Assembly (NCBI GenBank): GCA_025450555.1
Contig: JANWHF010000058.1
Location: 1-15,597 of the forward strand
Length of the DNA stretch: 15,597 nt
Direction of reading: 5' to 3'
Origin: Tepidisphaeraceae bacterium
Lineage (GTDB): Bacteria; Planctomycetota; Phycisphaerae; Tepidisphaerales; Tepidisphaeraceae
Shown: positions 1 through 6,992 of the stretch, piece by piece
Layout of the letters: every line of letters starts with the position of its first letter
Numbering within the stretch: the first letter of the stretch is position 1
Made by a program: the position numbers and the translations under genes
Notes under the pieces: model-generated
Databases searched by the model: none
What the model was told of the DNA's origin: nothing
What the model saw: only the letters and a program-made list of their open reading frames with translations

Positions 1-2
1 GC

Positions 3-1415
3 GGGCAAATATCGATTCTTAATTCAGCGAAGCTTTTGGTTTTGCCAATTCTGGCTTGCGCCATGTCGTCGGTGGCTTTTGCCGACGTAGCGAAACCGTC
101 GGTCACGCCGGCCACTTCCATCCCCACATTTACAAAAGATGTGGCTCCGATCGTTTTCAAACAATGCGCAGAATGTCATCGGCCTGGTGAGGTGGCGCCA
201 TTCGCGCTCCTGAGCTACACGCAGGTCCGCAAACATGCCAAGGAAATTGTCGATGTGACGCAGAATCGGCAGATGCCGCCGTGGAAAGCATTCCACGGCT
301 ATGGCGATTTCATTGGGGAGCGCCGCCTGACCGATCAGCAGATCGCGACAATCGCGGCATGGGCCAATGGCGGAAAGCCGGAAGGAAATGCCGCAGATCT
401 TCCACCGCTGCCGAAGTTCACCGAAGGATGGTCGGCTGGACCGCCGGACATGGTGGTCAAGATTCCGCATCCATTTCGGCTTCAAACGCAGGGGCGAGAT
501 CAGTTTCGCGTTTTCGTGATTCCGCTGAATCTCACGGAAGATAAATATGTGCGGGCGGTGGATTTCCGCGCCAGCAATCCGAAGGTAGTCCATCACGCGC
601 TGTTCTTCCTGGATAACAGTGGACGGGGCCGGGAGCTGGAACAGGAAGCCAAGGACAAGTCAGGCGATCAAACTCAACCCGGTTATGAGCGAACCGGTGG
701 GCCTGGATTTCGCCCCTCGGGAGGGCTAGGCGGATGGGCGCCGGGTTATGTGCCGGAGTTCCTGCCGGAAGGCGTCGGCCGGCCGATTCGTAAGGGCGCG
801 GATCTGGTGGTTCAGGAGCATTTCCATCCTTCGGGAAAGGCCGAGGAAGAACAGTCGATGATCGGGCTTTACTTCACGAAGAAGCCGCCGGAGAGGATCC
901 TGGTGACCACAATGCATGGCGCGCCGCTGGACATTCCAGCCGGCGATTCAAATTACGAAACGACCGGCAGTTTCAAAGTGCCGTTTGGCGTCGAGGTTTC
1001 AGGTATCATTCCTCACGCGCATCTGCTGTGCAAGGAGATTCAAGTTCAGGCCACACTGCCCGACGGCACCGATCTGCCGCTGATCTGGATCAAAGACTGG
1101 GACTGGAACTGGCAGGAACAATACCAATATAAGAAGCCGATCAGAATCCCCTCCGGGACGCAGGTGACGATGCGTTTCCGATATGACAATTCGGCAGCCA
1201 ATCCTCGCAACCCGACCATTCCGCCACGCGAAGTGAAATTTGGCGAGCAAACCTCGGATGAAATGGCGCTCGTGTTCTTCCAGATCCTGCTTGATCGCCA
1301 GACCTATGAAATGATGGAAGCTAATCCCGGCATCATCGCCCGGTTGTTAGGCGGCGGACGAGGACGAAGGGGTGCCGGAAATCCGGCTACGCAACCGGCG
1401 GCAGATCGTAACTGA
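3..1415 (+). CDS. Secreted cytochrome c / copper type II ascorbate-dependent monooxygenase-like protein (5' end outside window)
   Basis: The frame is open to the left edge, with no stop and no good start before a TTG at 36. The residues ahead of that TTG extend a signal peptide (hydrophobic run ending VAFA, then DVAKPS), so the true start probably lies just outside the window and this entry is 5'-partial. Counting from the TTG, a c-type heme site CAECH is at 44-48 in a short cytochrome domain (to about 112). The rest resembles peptidylglycine monooxygenase-type copper domains: HH at 186-187, HFH at 262-264 and HAH at 327-329. An SDEM motif ends at Met410, matching the CuH and CuM ligands including the methionine. 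The family suggests a periplasmic copper oxidoreductase taking electrons from the attached heme; the substrate is unknown. The C-terminus is a Gly/Arg-rich tail. A Crp/Fnr regulator follows on the same strand about 295 nt later. Family confidence is high, the reaction uncertain. Confidence 0.85.
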   Translation, partial: GQISILNSAKLLVLPILACAMSSVAFADVAKPSVTPATSIPTFTKDVAPIVFKQCAECHRPGEVAPFALLSYTQVRKHAKEIVDVTQNRQMPPWKAFHGYGDFIGERRLTDQQIATIAAWANGGKPEGNAADLPPLPKFTEGWSAGPPDMVVKIPHPFRLQTQGRDQFRVFVIPLNLTEDKYVRAVDFRASNPKVVHHALFFLDNSGRGRELEQEAKDKSGDQTQPGYERTGGPGFRPSGGLGGWAPGYVPEFLPEGVGRPIRKGADLVVQEHFHPSGKAEEEQSMIGLYFTKKPPERILVTTMHGAPLDIPAGDSNYETTGSFKVPFGVEVSGIIPHAHLLCKEIQVQATLPDGTDLPLIWIKDWDWNWQEQYQYKKPIRIPSGTQVTMRFRYDNSAANPRNPTIPPREVKFGEQTSDEMALVFFQILLDRQTYEMMEANPGIIARLLGGGRGRRGAGNPATQPAADRN

Positions 1416-1710
1416 CCTGCCCAGGTTTCCGGCTTTGCCGCGATCTGCTGAAGAGCATTCGGCTGGCAATTCTATTTTGCTCCGATCACCGCACGGTTGA
1501 GCTCGCTCTGGAGTTGGCGAGTCAATGAAAATCGTCTCGCGCTTTTCATCAGCGCGCCCGCAATTTCCCCGCTCCGCAAATCTGACTCGCTCCATATGAT
1601 GCTTCCATTGCCTTCCTGACACGTCGAAATCTCATTTCGCCAGTTGTCGCGGCACCGCATTCGCGGACTTGCGATTGTTCGCAGGGGGCAGTGGCAGGAG
1701 TCTTAAAAAA
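1416..1710. other. Intergenic stretch before the Crp/Fnr gene
   Basis: No convincing gene was seen in these 295 nt. A 62-codon frame exists on the minus strand (1472-1660), but it has no ribosome binding site at its start and no recognisable domain. The stretch should contain the terminator of the monooxygenase gene and the promoter of the regulator, but I could identify neither with confidence. The only clear signal is AGGAG at 1696-1700, the ribosome binding site of the next gene. Confidence 0.5.
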
Positions 1711-2409
1711 ATGTCTCAAATGGACCAACGGTCAGGCTTCGAAGCGCTGATTGGTGATCTGTTGTCGGAAGAGGGCTCCGGAGCGCGGCGAAGCGAATTG
1801 CCCGATGGAACGCTGATCTATCAGCCCGGCGACAAGGTGTTCGATCTTTATTACATCCATAGCGGGCAGATTCGAATCTACCAGACTGGACCGGAAGATT
1901 CGGCCCGCTTGATCGAGATTCTCGGTCCAAACGATTGGTTTGGCGTTGAAGCCCTCACGCCTCAGAGGCTCGCCACATCGCGAGCGATAGCCGTTTCCCG
2001 AACTGCGGTAACATCGATTCCGGCCGAGCAGGTGCTCAATCTCTTAGCGCGCCAGCCAGCCGTCGCTCTTGAACTCGTGCGGCAATTGGCCGCCAAGCTC
2101 CAGACGGCACGCGAAGACGCGGGGCGTTTGGTTTTCGACGATTGCAATTCAAGACTCGTCCAGACGCTGCTCCGATTCAGCCGAACCGCGGCAGCGACGC
2201 CCCAGGAAGGCGGCTCAGTGATGCTTCACATCACGCATCGTCAGCTTGCCCAGGCGGTCGGTGCGGCCCGGGAAACAGTGAGTCTCGCACTCACTCAGCT
2301 TCGTCAACAGAATCTACTTCGCACGGGTCGGAATCGGCTGCTTTTCAATCCCGATGCGCTAAAAGCATTTGGCCAGCGCACCGAAGGCGCAGAACCCGTC
2401 GTAGATTAA
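1711..2409 (+). CDS. Crp/Fnr family transcriptional regulator
   Basis: This is a 232-residue one-component regulator of the usual Crp/Fnr length. Residues about 30-115 form the cyclic-nucleotide-binding-like beta roll, with PGDKVF and a YIHSGQIRIY strand. An FGVEAL stretch at 78-83 resembles the FGE phosphate-binding-cassette region. A long dimerisation helix follows (about 117-155), then a winged helix-turn-helix at about 173-212 (ITHRQLAQAVGAARETVS is the HTH). No N-terminal cysteine cluster is present, so an FNR-type iron-sulfur sensor is unlikely; the effector is unknown. I chose ATG 1711 because AGGAG (1696-1700) lies 10 nt upstream; the frame is also open from a TTG at 1669. It may control the adjacent heme/copper enzyme gene, which is inference. 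It converges with the acetyltransferase gene, leaving only 4 nt between the stops. Confidence 0.9.
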   Translation: MSQMDQRSGFEALIGDLLSEEGSGARRSELPDGTLIYQPGDKVFDLYYIHSGQIRIYQTGPEDSARLIEILGPNDWFGVEALTPQRLATSRAIAVSRTAVTSIPAEQVLNLLARQPAVALELVRQLAAKLQTAREDAGRLVFDDCNSRLVQTLLRFSRTAAATPQEGGSVMLHITHRQLAQAVGAARETVSLALTQLRQQNLLRTGRNRLLFNPDALKAFGQRTEGAEPVVD

Positions 2410-2420
2410 TCGATTAATCT
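2403..2420. repeat. Perfect 18-bp palindrome spanning two convergent stop codons
   Basis: AGATTAATCGATTAATCT reads the same on both strands. Its left arm contains the TAA of the Crp/Fnr gene (2407-2409) and its right arm contains, symmetrically, the TAA of the acetyltransferase gene (2414-2416 on the minus strand). It could be a weak AT-rich bidirectional termination structure or a protein-binding site. No T-run follows on either side, so a canonical intrinsic terminator is not supported. Confidence 0.6.
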
Positions 2421-3058
2421 CTTAGCGACGGAATTGACGACAGATCGAGCCTGTATCTGCACTTTTGATGCTCGCCGCGCAGATAGAGCGGATCACTTGG
2501 CGGGACCGGGACGATGCCTTCAAACACGGCTCCCAATCTCTCACATGTCGTTCGCGATGCAACGTTATCGGGATTGCAGGTGATCCACAGCGGGTCAATT
2601 CCATGCGCCTTGGCCAGCGGCAACAGCAACCGACAGGCGCGCTGCGCATAATTGCGTCCGCGCGCGGCGGGAAAAACGTGATATCCGAGGTGGCCGTAAT
2701 ATTGCTCGATGGAATGGCTTGAGCCGATTCTTAGCCCGATACCGCCCAACATGCGAATCGGTGGCGATCCGGGCCTTCCAACGTATCCCGATCGAAGCTG
2801 AAGCCAGAAATGATACTGAGCCACCCGCCCCATGAGCGGGTCGGGCTCCTCATGTCCATCGGGCGCGGCGAGGAGGAAGTGTTGTAGCTGCTGGCGCGTG
2901 ATCTCGGCATCGCTGGGCGCCTGCAGGCGCGTCAGTGGATGTTCGCAGGAGCGCAGGACCTCTTCGATCAAGGACGCCTGGGGCGAAATCAGTTCCAGAT
3001 CGCCATCGATCAGCGGCCCCACCTTCAGAAATTGAAATCCCAGCAGCGACAAGCGCAT
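2414..3058 (-). CDS. GNAT family N-acetyltransferase (COG3981-like)
   Basis: This 214-residue protein has a GNAT acetyl-CoA-binding fold in its C-terminal two thirds. A GGIGLRIG strand (about 105-112) is followed by GHLGYHVFP (122-130). The RGRNYA pyrophosphate-binding loop (133-138) has Asn where Gly is usual, and the NPDN...SRTTCERLGA motif-B region (162-178) follows. This arrangement matches the predicted acetyltransferases of COG3981. The substrate is unknown; the fold predicts transfer of an acetyl group to an amine. I chose ATG 3058; the frame is open to a TTG at 3067, and neither has a clear Shine-Dalgarno sequence. The next gene upstream on the same strand is the 51-codon membrane gene, 76 nt away, so co-transcription is possible. 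It ends in the palindrome shared with the convergent regulator gene. Confidence 0.85.
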   Translation of the reverse strand: MRLSLLGFQFLKVGPLIDGDLELISPQASLIEEVLRSCEHPLTRLQAPSDAEITRQQLQHFLLAAPDGHEEPDPLMGRVAQYHFWLQLRSGYVGRPGSPPIRMLGGIGLRIGSSHSIEQYYGHLGYHVFPAARGRNYAQRACRLLLPLAKAHGIDPLWITCNPDNVASRTTCERLGAVFEGIVPVPPSDPLYLRGEHQKCRYRLDLSSIPSLRD

Positions 3059-3134
3059 CGTCCACAAACGCCAACGCCGGCGTAGCAGTCATGGCTGCAG
3101 CGCCGGCGTCGGAGAATTTCAGATCGGCCGAATC

Positions 3135-3290
3135 TTATTGACCAAACAGCTGCTTTCCAAAATGAGCGTTGTATTGAACGAAGAGCACGACCACTGCAAT
3201 CAGTTGAAGCACCACGCCCACGCCCAGCAAGGCGGTAAAGACATTGTTCGAGGGCTTGACGACAATCGTATTGGGTTGCATTCGCGTCAT
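3135..3290 (-). CDS. 51-residue single-pass membrane microprotein
   Basis: A short gene of 51 codons with ATG at 3290 (a second ATG is four codons in) and TAA at 3135-3137. The protein has a polar N-terminus (MTRMQPNTIVVKPSNN), one strongly hydrophobic segment (about residues 17-40, VFTALLGVGVV onward) and a short basic/polar tail ending GKQLFGQ. It lies 58 nt downstream of the coiled-coil membrane protein gene on the same strand, so the two are probably co-transcribed and may interact. No clear ribosome binding site is present upstream, which fits translational dependence on the upstream gene or leader-independent initiation. The function is unknown. The clean membrane segment and its position argue for a real gene rather than chance; nothing else in the 290-nt gap explains this sequence. 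Confidence 0.7.
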   Translation of the reverse strand: MTRMQPNTIVVKPSNNVFTALLGVGVVLQLIAVVVLFVQYNAHFGKQLFGQ

Positions 3291-3348
3291 AGTTCAATTT
3301 ATCCGTTTAAAGCTTTGGGATCTCCGGCCACTGTCAACTTCGCAGCAA

Positions 3349-4218
3349 TTACAGTTGCGAGCGGACCTCGGCAACCTGCGGCTGCACGTCATTGACGTGA
3401 GGCCCCTCGAGACGGCCGATGGCCTGGTGCGGATAAACCTGATCGACCACGATATAGCCCAGGAACTGATGGCTTCGCGGATCGACGACACTGAGCCTCA
3501 TGTTGCGGGCGATGGCGTCGGTGCTGCCGGCATTGATCGTCGCGTAATGAACGCCACCGATCACCTGCGTCTCTTCAACCTTCGCATTAACCGGAACTGA
3601 CGGGCCGGCAAGCGCGCTGTTATCGGTGGTATTCAACGTCAAGCCATTTTGCTTGAGGACTGCATTGGCCTTGCCCAGGTCCTGCTGAAGCTGAGCAACC
3701 TGCTCGCCGAAGTATTTGTTCTGGCGGCGGGTCACATCAACCACGTTGGTCAGGTCATCAATGCGAAGGCCAGAGTCCACAAGCTGCCGCTGCTGCTTAT
3801 CGAAGGCGGCGCGAAGGTCATCATAATTCTTCGATCGCTCGGCATAGGCTGCCTGCATGGCCTTGAGGGCGTCGTTTGCGGTGGACTGGGCGGTGGACGC
3901 CAGGCCGAGATTGGCAGTCAGCTCGGCATTGGCCGAGTCACGCTGGGCAATCTGCTGCTGGGCCGCGTTGAGCTGATTGCGAAGATCGGTAATGACCGAG
4001 TCCTTTTGCGATAGCGCTAAAGTGGTCTGGGCTTGCATGGAAGCTACTTGAGCTCCAAGCCGGCCATTATCTTCCTTCAAGGTATCGCGCTCTTTATGGG
4101 CCGATTCAACAGCCTGCTGCGTCGCGCTACTTGTATTGACAAACGTCACCACTCCTGCAACCAGAAGCAGAGACAATACGACATAGAGAACGAGGAACAC
4201 TTTGGTCAGTGTGCTCAC
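3349..4218 (-). CDS. Membrane-anchored coiled-coil protein with C-terminal beta-type domain
   Basis: This 289-residue protein starts with a single membrane segment (about 6-28), followed by a long Ala/Gln/Asp-rich coiled coil (about 35-190). A C-terminal domain (about 208-289) contains GGVHYATINAGSTDAIARNM and GYIVVDQVYPHQAIGRL, whose pattern suggests a small beta barrel. The order of anchor, coiled coil and beta domain recalls MreC-type scaffold proteins, but I see no MreC signature and claim only a topological resemblance. The start is GTG 4218, supported by AAGGAG at 4224-4229 (5 nt spacing). A good promoter lies about 110 nt upstream. The protein probably sits in the inner membrane facing the periplasm. 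The 51-residue membrane protein follows 58 nt downstream. Function unknown. Confidence 0.85.
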   Translation of the reverse strand: MSTLTKVFLVLYVVLSLLLVAGVVTFVNTSSATQQAVESAHKERDTLKEDNGRLGAQVASMQAQTTLALSQKDSVITDLRNQLNAAQQQIAQRDSANAELTANLGLASTAQSTANDALKAMQAAYAERSKNYDDLRAAFDKQQRQLVDSGLRIDDLTNVVDVTRRQNKYFGEQVAQLQQDLGKANAVLKQNGLTLNTTDNSALAGPSVPVNAKVEETQVIGGVHYATINAGSTDAIARNMRLSVVDPRSHQFLGYIVVDQVYPHQAIGRLEGPHVNDVQPQVAEVRSQL

Positions 4219-4302
4219 GGAGGCTCCTTGGACTTAGACGTCCAGCAGTGGTGTCAATCTCGGCTGTCTTATCGGCGAGGGCAAAACTTCGTTTCCGACC
4301 AG

Positions 4303-4321
4303 GGCCCGCGCTCATTGGGCC
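4303..4321 (-). promoter_or_regulatory. Stem-loop at the predicted 5' end of the coiled-coil mRNA
   Basis: On the minus strand GGCCC, a 9-nt loop and GGGCC can form a 5-bp GC stem. It falls in the first nucleotides after the predicted transcription start (about 4322), about 85 nt before the GTG. A 5'-terminal hairpin of this kind can stabilise an mRNA; this role is inferred. Confidence 0.3.
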
Positions 4322-4328
4322 GGCTCGT

Positions 4329-4356
4329 ATCCTAACTTCACCAGTCGATGTGTCAA
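4329..4356 (-). promoter_or_regulatory. Sigma70-type promoter of the coiled-coil protein gene
   Basis: On the minus strand a perfect -35 TTGACA (4351-4356) is separated by 16 nt from TAGGAT (4329-4334), which matches 4 of 6 bases of the -10 consensus. The predicted start near 4322 gives a leader of about 100 nt before the GTG at 4218. Because the promoter lies between the HEAT-lipoprotein stop (4491) and the coiled-coil gene, it separates the minus-strand block into two transcription units. Confidence 0.6.
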
Positions 4357-4490
4357 GTTTTAACTGTGTTAGAAAGACAGGTTTGAATCGACGCGCACGC
4401 GCCCCCGGCCCCCGTCGCAAACGTTGCTGTTATCCCACTTTATTGGCCGTTGAATACGAGCGTGATCTTGATCTGCAAACGCGTCGAAGC

Positions 4491-5489
4491 TCATCCCCTG
4501 GCGCGGCTGGCAAACCCCTGCGATTTGAGTTCTAAAATCGATGCTGCCGCGGCGATCCGCACGTTCGGCTCCGTGTCATGCAGCAGTTTCCGCAAGGAAT
4601 CCTGCCCATCGAGCCGGCCAATGTCGCCAAAGGCCCAGGCCGCCAGGAATCGCTTGCGATAGTCGGCATCGTGAGCGCCTTGCAGGGCGATGCCGAATCC
4701 TTCATCCGATCCGAGCATGCCCATCGCACGTGCCGCCACCAGCGACACTTCAAGCCAATCCGCACGTAGGCCAACGCGCACATGTTGACGCACCCGCGTA
4801 TCTCGCGGAGCAGCCAAGCCAAGCAGGCCCATCATCTCATCATCCGAACGCTTGCTCATGCTCAAGGCGACCAGATCAGTCAACCCCTCTTCATCATGAA
4901 GACGCCACATCGCCTCGGCCGCCTGCTGCCGAACTGCTTCGTTGTGATCATATCGCATCGGATGAAGAATCTTCAGAGCGCTCGGCTCACCCAAGAGTCC
5001 CAGCACCATCGCGGTGGTTCCACGAACAGCCGGATCGGTATCCTGCGACATCTTCTCGAGCTGATGGCTCAGGTGCGTGTCGCCGATTCGGTGCAGGGCA
5101 TATCGCACCGCCACGCGCACGCGCTCATCGGGATCGTCGGCAATGGCAAGCAATGCCTCATGTGCTGCCGATAGGCGAAGATTCCCCACCGCCAGCGCGG
5201 CAGTGTATCGCACGATCGGGGCTCGATCTTTTAACGCCTCGATGATTTGCACATCATGATTCGCGCCGCCGGTGATGCTGACGGCCTCGATCGCATGGCT
5301 GCGTATTTCAGGATCCTGCGACTGAAGGTCCGTTGATAATTCATTTCTGGCTTCGTTGTTAAGCTCCGAATCCAATGGCTCGGTCTTCTGCGGTACATAA
5401 CCCACCGGCGATGAACTGATGTGCCGCTCCTGGCATGCGGGAAGCAAGATCAATCCGATGGCGGCAACAGCAAGTCCAATCGATTTCAT
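4491..5489 (-). CDS. HEAT-repeat lipoprotein
   Basis: This 332-residue protein begins with a lipoprotein signal peptide: MKS, a hydrophobic core, then LPAC with Cys19 as the predicted lipid-modified residue. After a polar linker (about 20-55) comes an array of roughly eight HEAT-type helical repeats (about 57-325). Their signature strings, spaced about 31 residues apart, include DPEIRSHAIEAVS, APIVRYTAALAVGNL, DPAVRGTTAMVLGLLG and EPNVRIAAAASILEL. HEAT arrays are protein-binding scaffolds, so this is probably a membrane-tethered periplasmic adaptor; no partner can be named. ATG 5489 is supported by GAGAGG at 5495-5500, 5 nt upstream. It follows the Lnb-like gene by 84 nt on the same strand and may be its operon partner. 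That is notable because Lnb-type enzymes are thought to act on lipoproteins. Confidence 0.88.
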   Translation of the reverse strand: MKSIGLAVAAIGLILLPACQERHISSSPVGYVPQKTEPLDSELNNEARNELSTDLQSQDPEIRSHAIEAVSITGGANHDVQIIEALKDRAPIVRYTAALAVGNLRLSAAHEALLAIADDPDERVRVAVRYALHRIGDTHLSHQLEKMSQDTDPAVRGTTAMVLGLLGEPSALKILHPMRYDHNEAVRQQAAEAMWRLHDEEGLTDLVALSMSKRSDDEMMGLLGLAAPRDTRVRQHVRVGLRADWLEVSLVAARAMGMLGSDEGFGIALQGAHDADYRKRFLAAWAFGDIGRLDGQDSLRKLLHDTEPNVRIAAAASILELKSQGFASRARG

Positions 5490-5573
5490 AATGGCCTCTC
5501 TTTGCGATTATCGGACGATTCCCGATCCGGGCCACAGCCCATTCCCGCGGCCGTTCTTCAGCCCCGCAGGGAT

Positions 5574-6911
5574 TTATGCGTTGCCCGATGCCGCGGGTTC
5601 TGTGCTTGGCGCCGCTGCTTTCGACAGGTCCACCAGCCGCCAGACGATGAATGCCATCGCCAGATTGACCGGCAGCGTTACGGCAATGATGTCGTAATTG
5701 TATTGAAAGAACAGCGGCGTCAGTTTCAAAATCAGCCCGATCAGCGCCCCTGCCACTGCCAATACTGCAAGCCAGCGCGTCACGTTGGCGAACTTGGTCT
5801 TTCCGAAAACCAGCCGAGGCAACAGAATCACCAGCGGCAACATCAGTGGACTGGTCTGCAGAATGTTCTCATTGTGCCCCGCCGCCACGTGATCGGTGAA
5901 GAACCAGCCCCACAGCATGACAATGCCGCCCAAACCCATCAACAGCGCCCACGGAACGGCGGCAACCGAGAAAACGATTCTCGCCCACTTGCAGCGCCTC
6001 ACAAAATGGCCAATCGCCAAATAGAATCCCGCCAACACCAGACCCACGCCGGCAAACCAGAACCACACCGTCGGCGGCGCTTCCGGCACCGGCGGCCGAG
6101 TGCTCTGATATTTCAAGATGTCGCTCCGCACCAGCGGCACCATTTGGCCGCTGCCTGCTGGGTCCGGCACTTGCACCTCATTGAGCCGATCGTGCAGCTT
6201 CATCGGCAGGAACATTTCATCCCACTGCGAGATCGGCCGATCCACCGGCTGCCCCAGAACGGCTTCGAGAATCGCGTAGAGAAAAGGCGTCTGAATCGTC
6301 AGCCGGCGTGTGTGCCAGCGATAACTCACGCCCGCGGATTTCCCTTTAGTTAACGCCCCAAGTCGGCCGCCGACCAGTTTGTCGATCACATCGCGCGGCT
6401 TGGTCGCGCAATTGTCTCGATAGTAATCGTAGCGATAGTAACGATTCGCATCGGTGTCCGTGGCACGCAGCAGGCCAGTGATGTTCCGCTTTTCCTGCGG
6501 CGTCAGGTTCAGTTCCTGCAGGTAAATCGAGCGATTGAGAACCCCCGCGTAATAGTCCAGGTAACCGATGCGGGCAAAGGGGCCGGTGAAAACTTCATCG
6601 CTGGCCATCCAATACCAGAGTTTCCCTTGCAGAAAATGCCAGTAAAAGATCATCTGCCGATCGTCGAACATCCCCCAGTTGTAAGCCAGGTCCTGCTCGG
6701 CTGGGGAAGCATTCGGATCGTGGATCCAGATAGATGTGTGCCCAAATTTCTCGAAGGCTTCTTCGCCCGGCCCAAAGGTGATGAGCCAGACGCTGATCCT
6801 TCGATCCGCCTCCGAAGCCGGGCGCGTCGCAGGCTGGATTTGCCCCAGCGCAGAAAGGCTGGAAACGAGCAACAAAAACAGCGCGCCGAACACCGACCGA
6901 TTCAATTGCAT
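5574..6911 (-). CDS. DUF4105 / Lnb-like membrane protein (periplasmic His-Cys domain plus five membrane segments)
   Basis: This 445-residue protein has a signal peptide (about 1-23), then a DUF4105-type periplasmic domain with the signature FGHTSIWI (His58) and YRYDYYRDNCATKPRDVID (Cys168). The His and Cys are the likely catalytic pair of a permuted papain/NlpC-like fold. The C-terminal third has five predicted membrane segments (about 281-303, 311-338, 352-370, 379-402 and 407-428), with a conserved-looking HNEN at 346-349. As I recall, this domain was renamed after Lnb, a lipoprotein N-acyltransferase of Bacteroides-type bacteria with the same layout. Function in this organism is inferred only: acylation of lipoprotein N-termini, or another thiol acyl-transfer or hydrolysis reaction. 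The ATG start has no strong Shine-Dalgarno sequence. A predicted lipoprotein gene follows 84 nt downstream. Confidence 0.85.
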   Translation of the reverse strand: MQLNRSVFGALFLLLVSSLSALGQIQPATRPASEADRRISVWLITFGPGEEAFEKFGHTSIWIHDPNASPAEQDLAYNWGMFDDRQMIFYWHFLQGKLWYWMASDEVFTGPFARIGYLDYYAGVLNRSIYLQELNLTPQEKRNITGLLRATDTDANRYYRYDYYRDNCATKPRDVIDKLVGGRLGALTKGKSAGVSYRWHTRRLTIQTPFLYAILEAVLGQPVDRPISQWDEMFLPMKLHDRLNEVQVPDPAGSGQMVPLVRSDILKYQSTRPPVPEAPPTVWFWFAGVGLVLAGFYLAIGHFVRRCKWARIVFSVAAVPWALLMGLGGIVMLWGWFFTDHVAAGHNENILQTSPLMLPLVILLPRLVFGKTKFANVTRWLAVLAVAGALIGLILKLTPLFFQYNYDIIAVTLPVNLAMAFIVWRLVDLSKAAAPSTEPAASGNA

Positions 6912-6992
6912 GGACCCGCAATCGTCGAATCAATCCCGCCGCGCGTCAAGGCCACGACGAGAACAAGACAAGCCGCGTCGCGAGCTGCGGTA

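Noticed and set aside
1472..1660. 62-codon minus-strand frame upstream of the Crp/Fnr gene
   Set aside because: It has no ribosome binding site at its ATG and no recognisable domain. A nearby AGGAAGG precedes an ATG in a different frame that stops after 18 codons.
1711..2409. Assignment of the Crp/Fnr protein as an oxygen-sensing FNR
   Set aside because: It lacks the N-terminal cysteine cluster; its only cysteine is at about residue 145, in the dimerisation/hinge region.
4541..5245. 234-codon plus-strand frame opposite the HEAT-repeat gene
   Set aside because: It is rich in Arg, His, Ser and Pro, with no domain. It is the antisense shadow of a gene with clear HEAT repeats and a lipobox.
5421..6353. 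310-codon plus-strand frame opposite the Lnb-like gene
   Set aside because: It is dominated by Gln, His, Arg and Pro, a typical antisense shadow. The minus strand has a signal peptide, conserved motifs and membrane segments.
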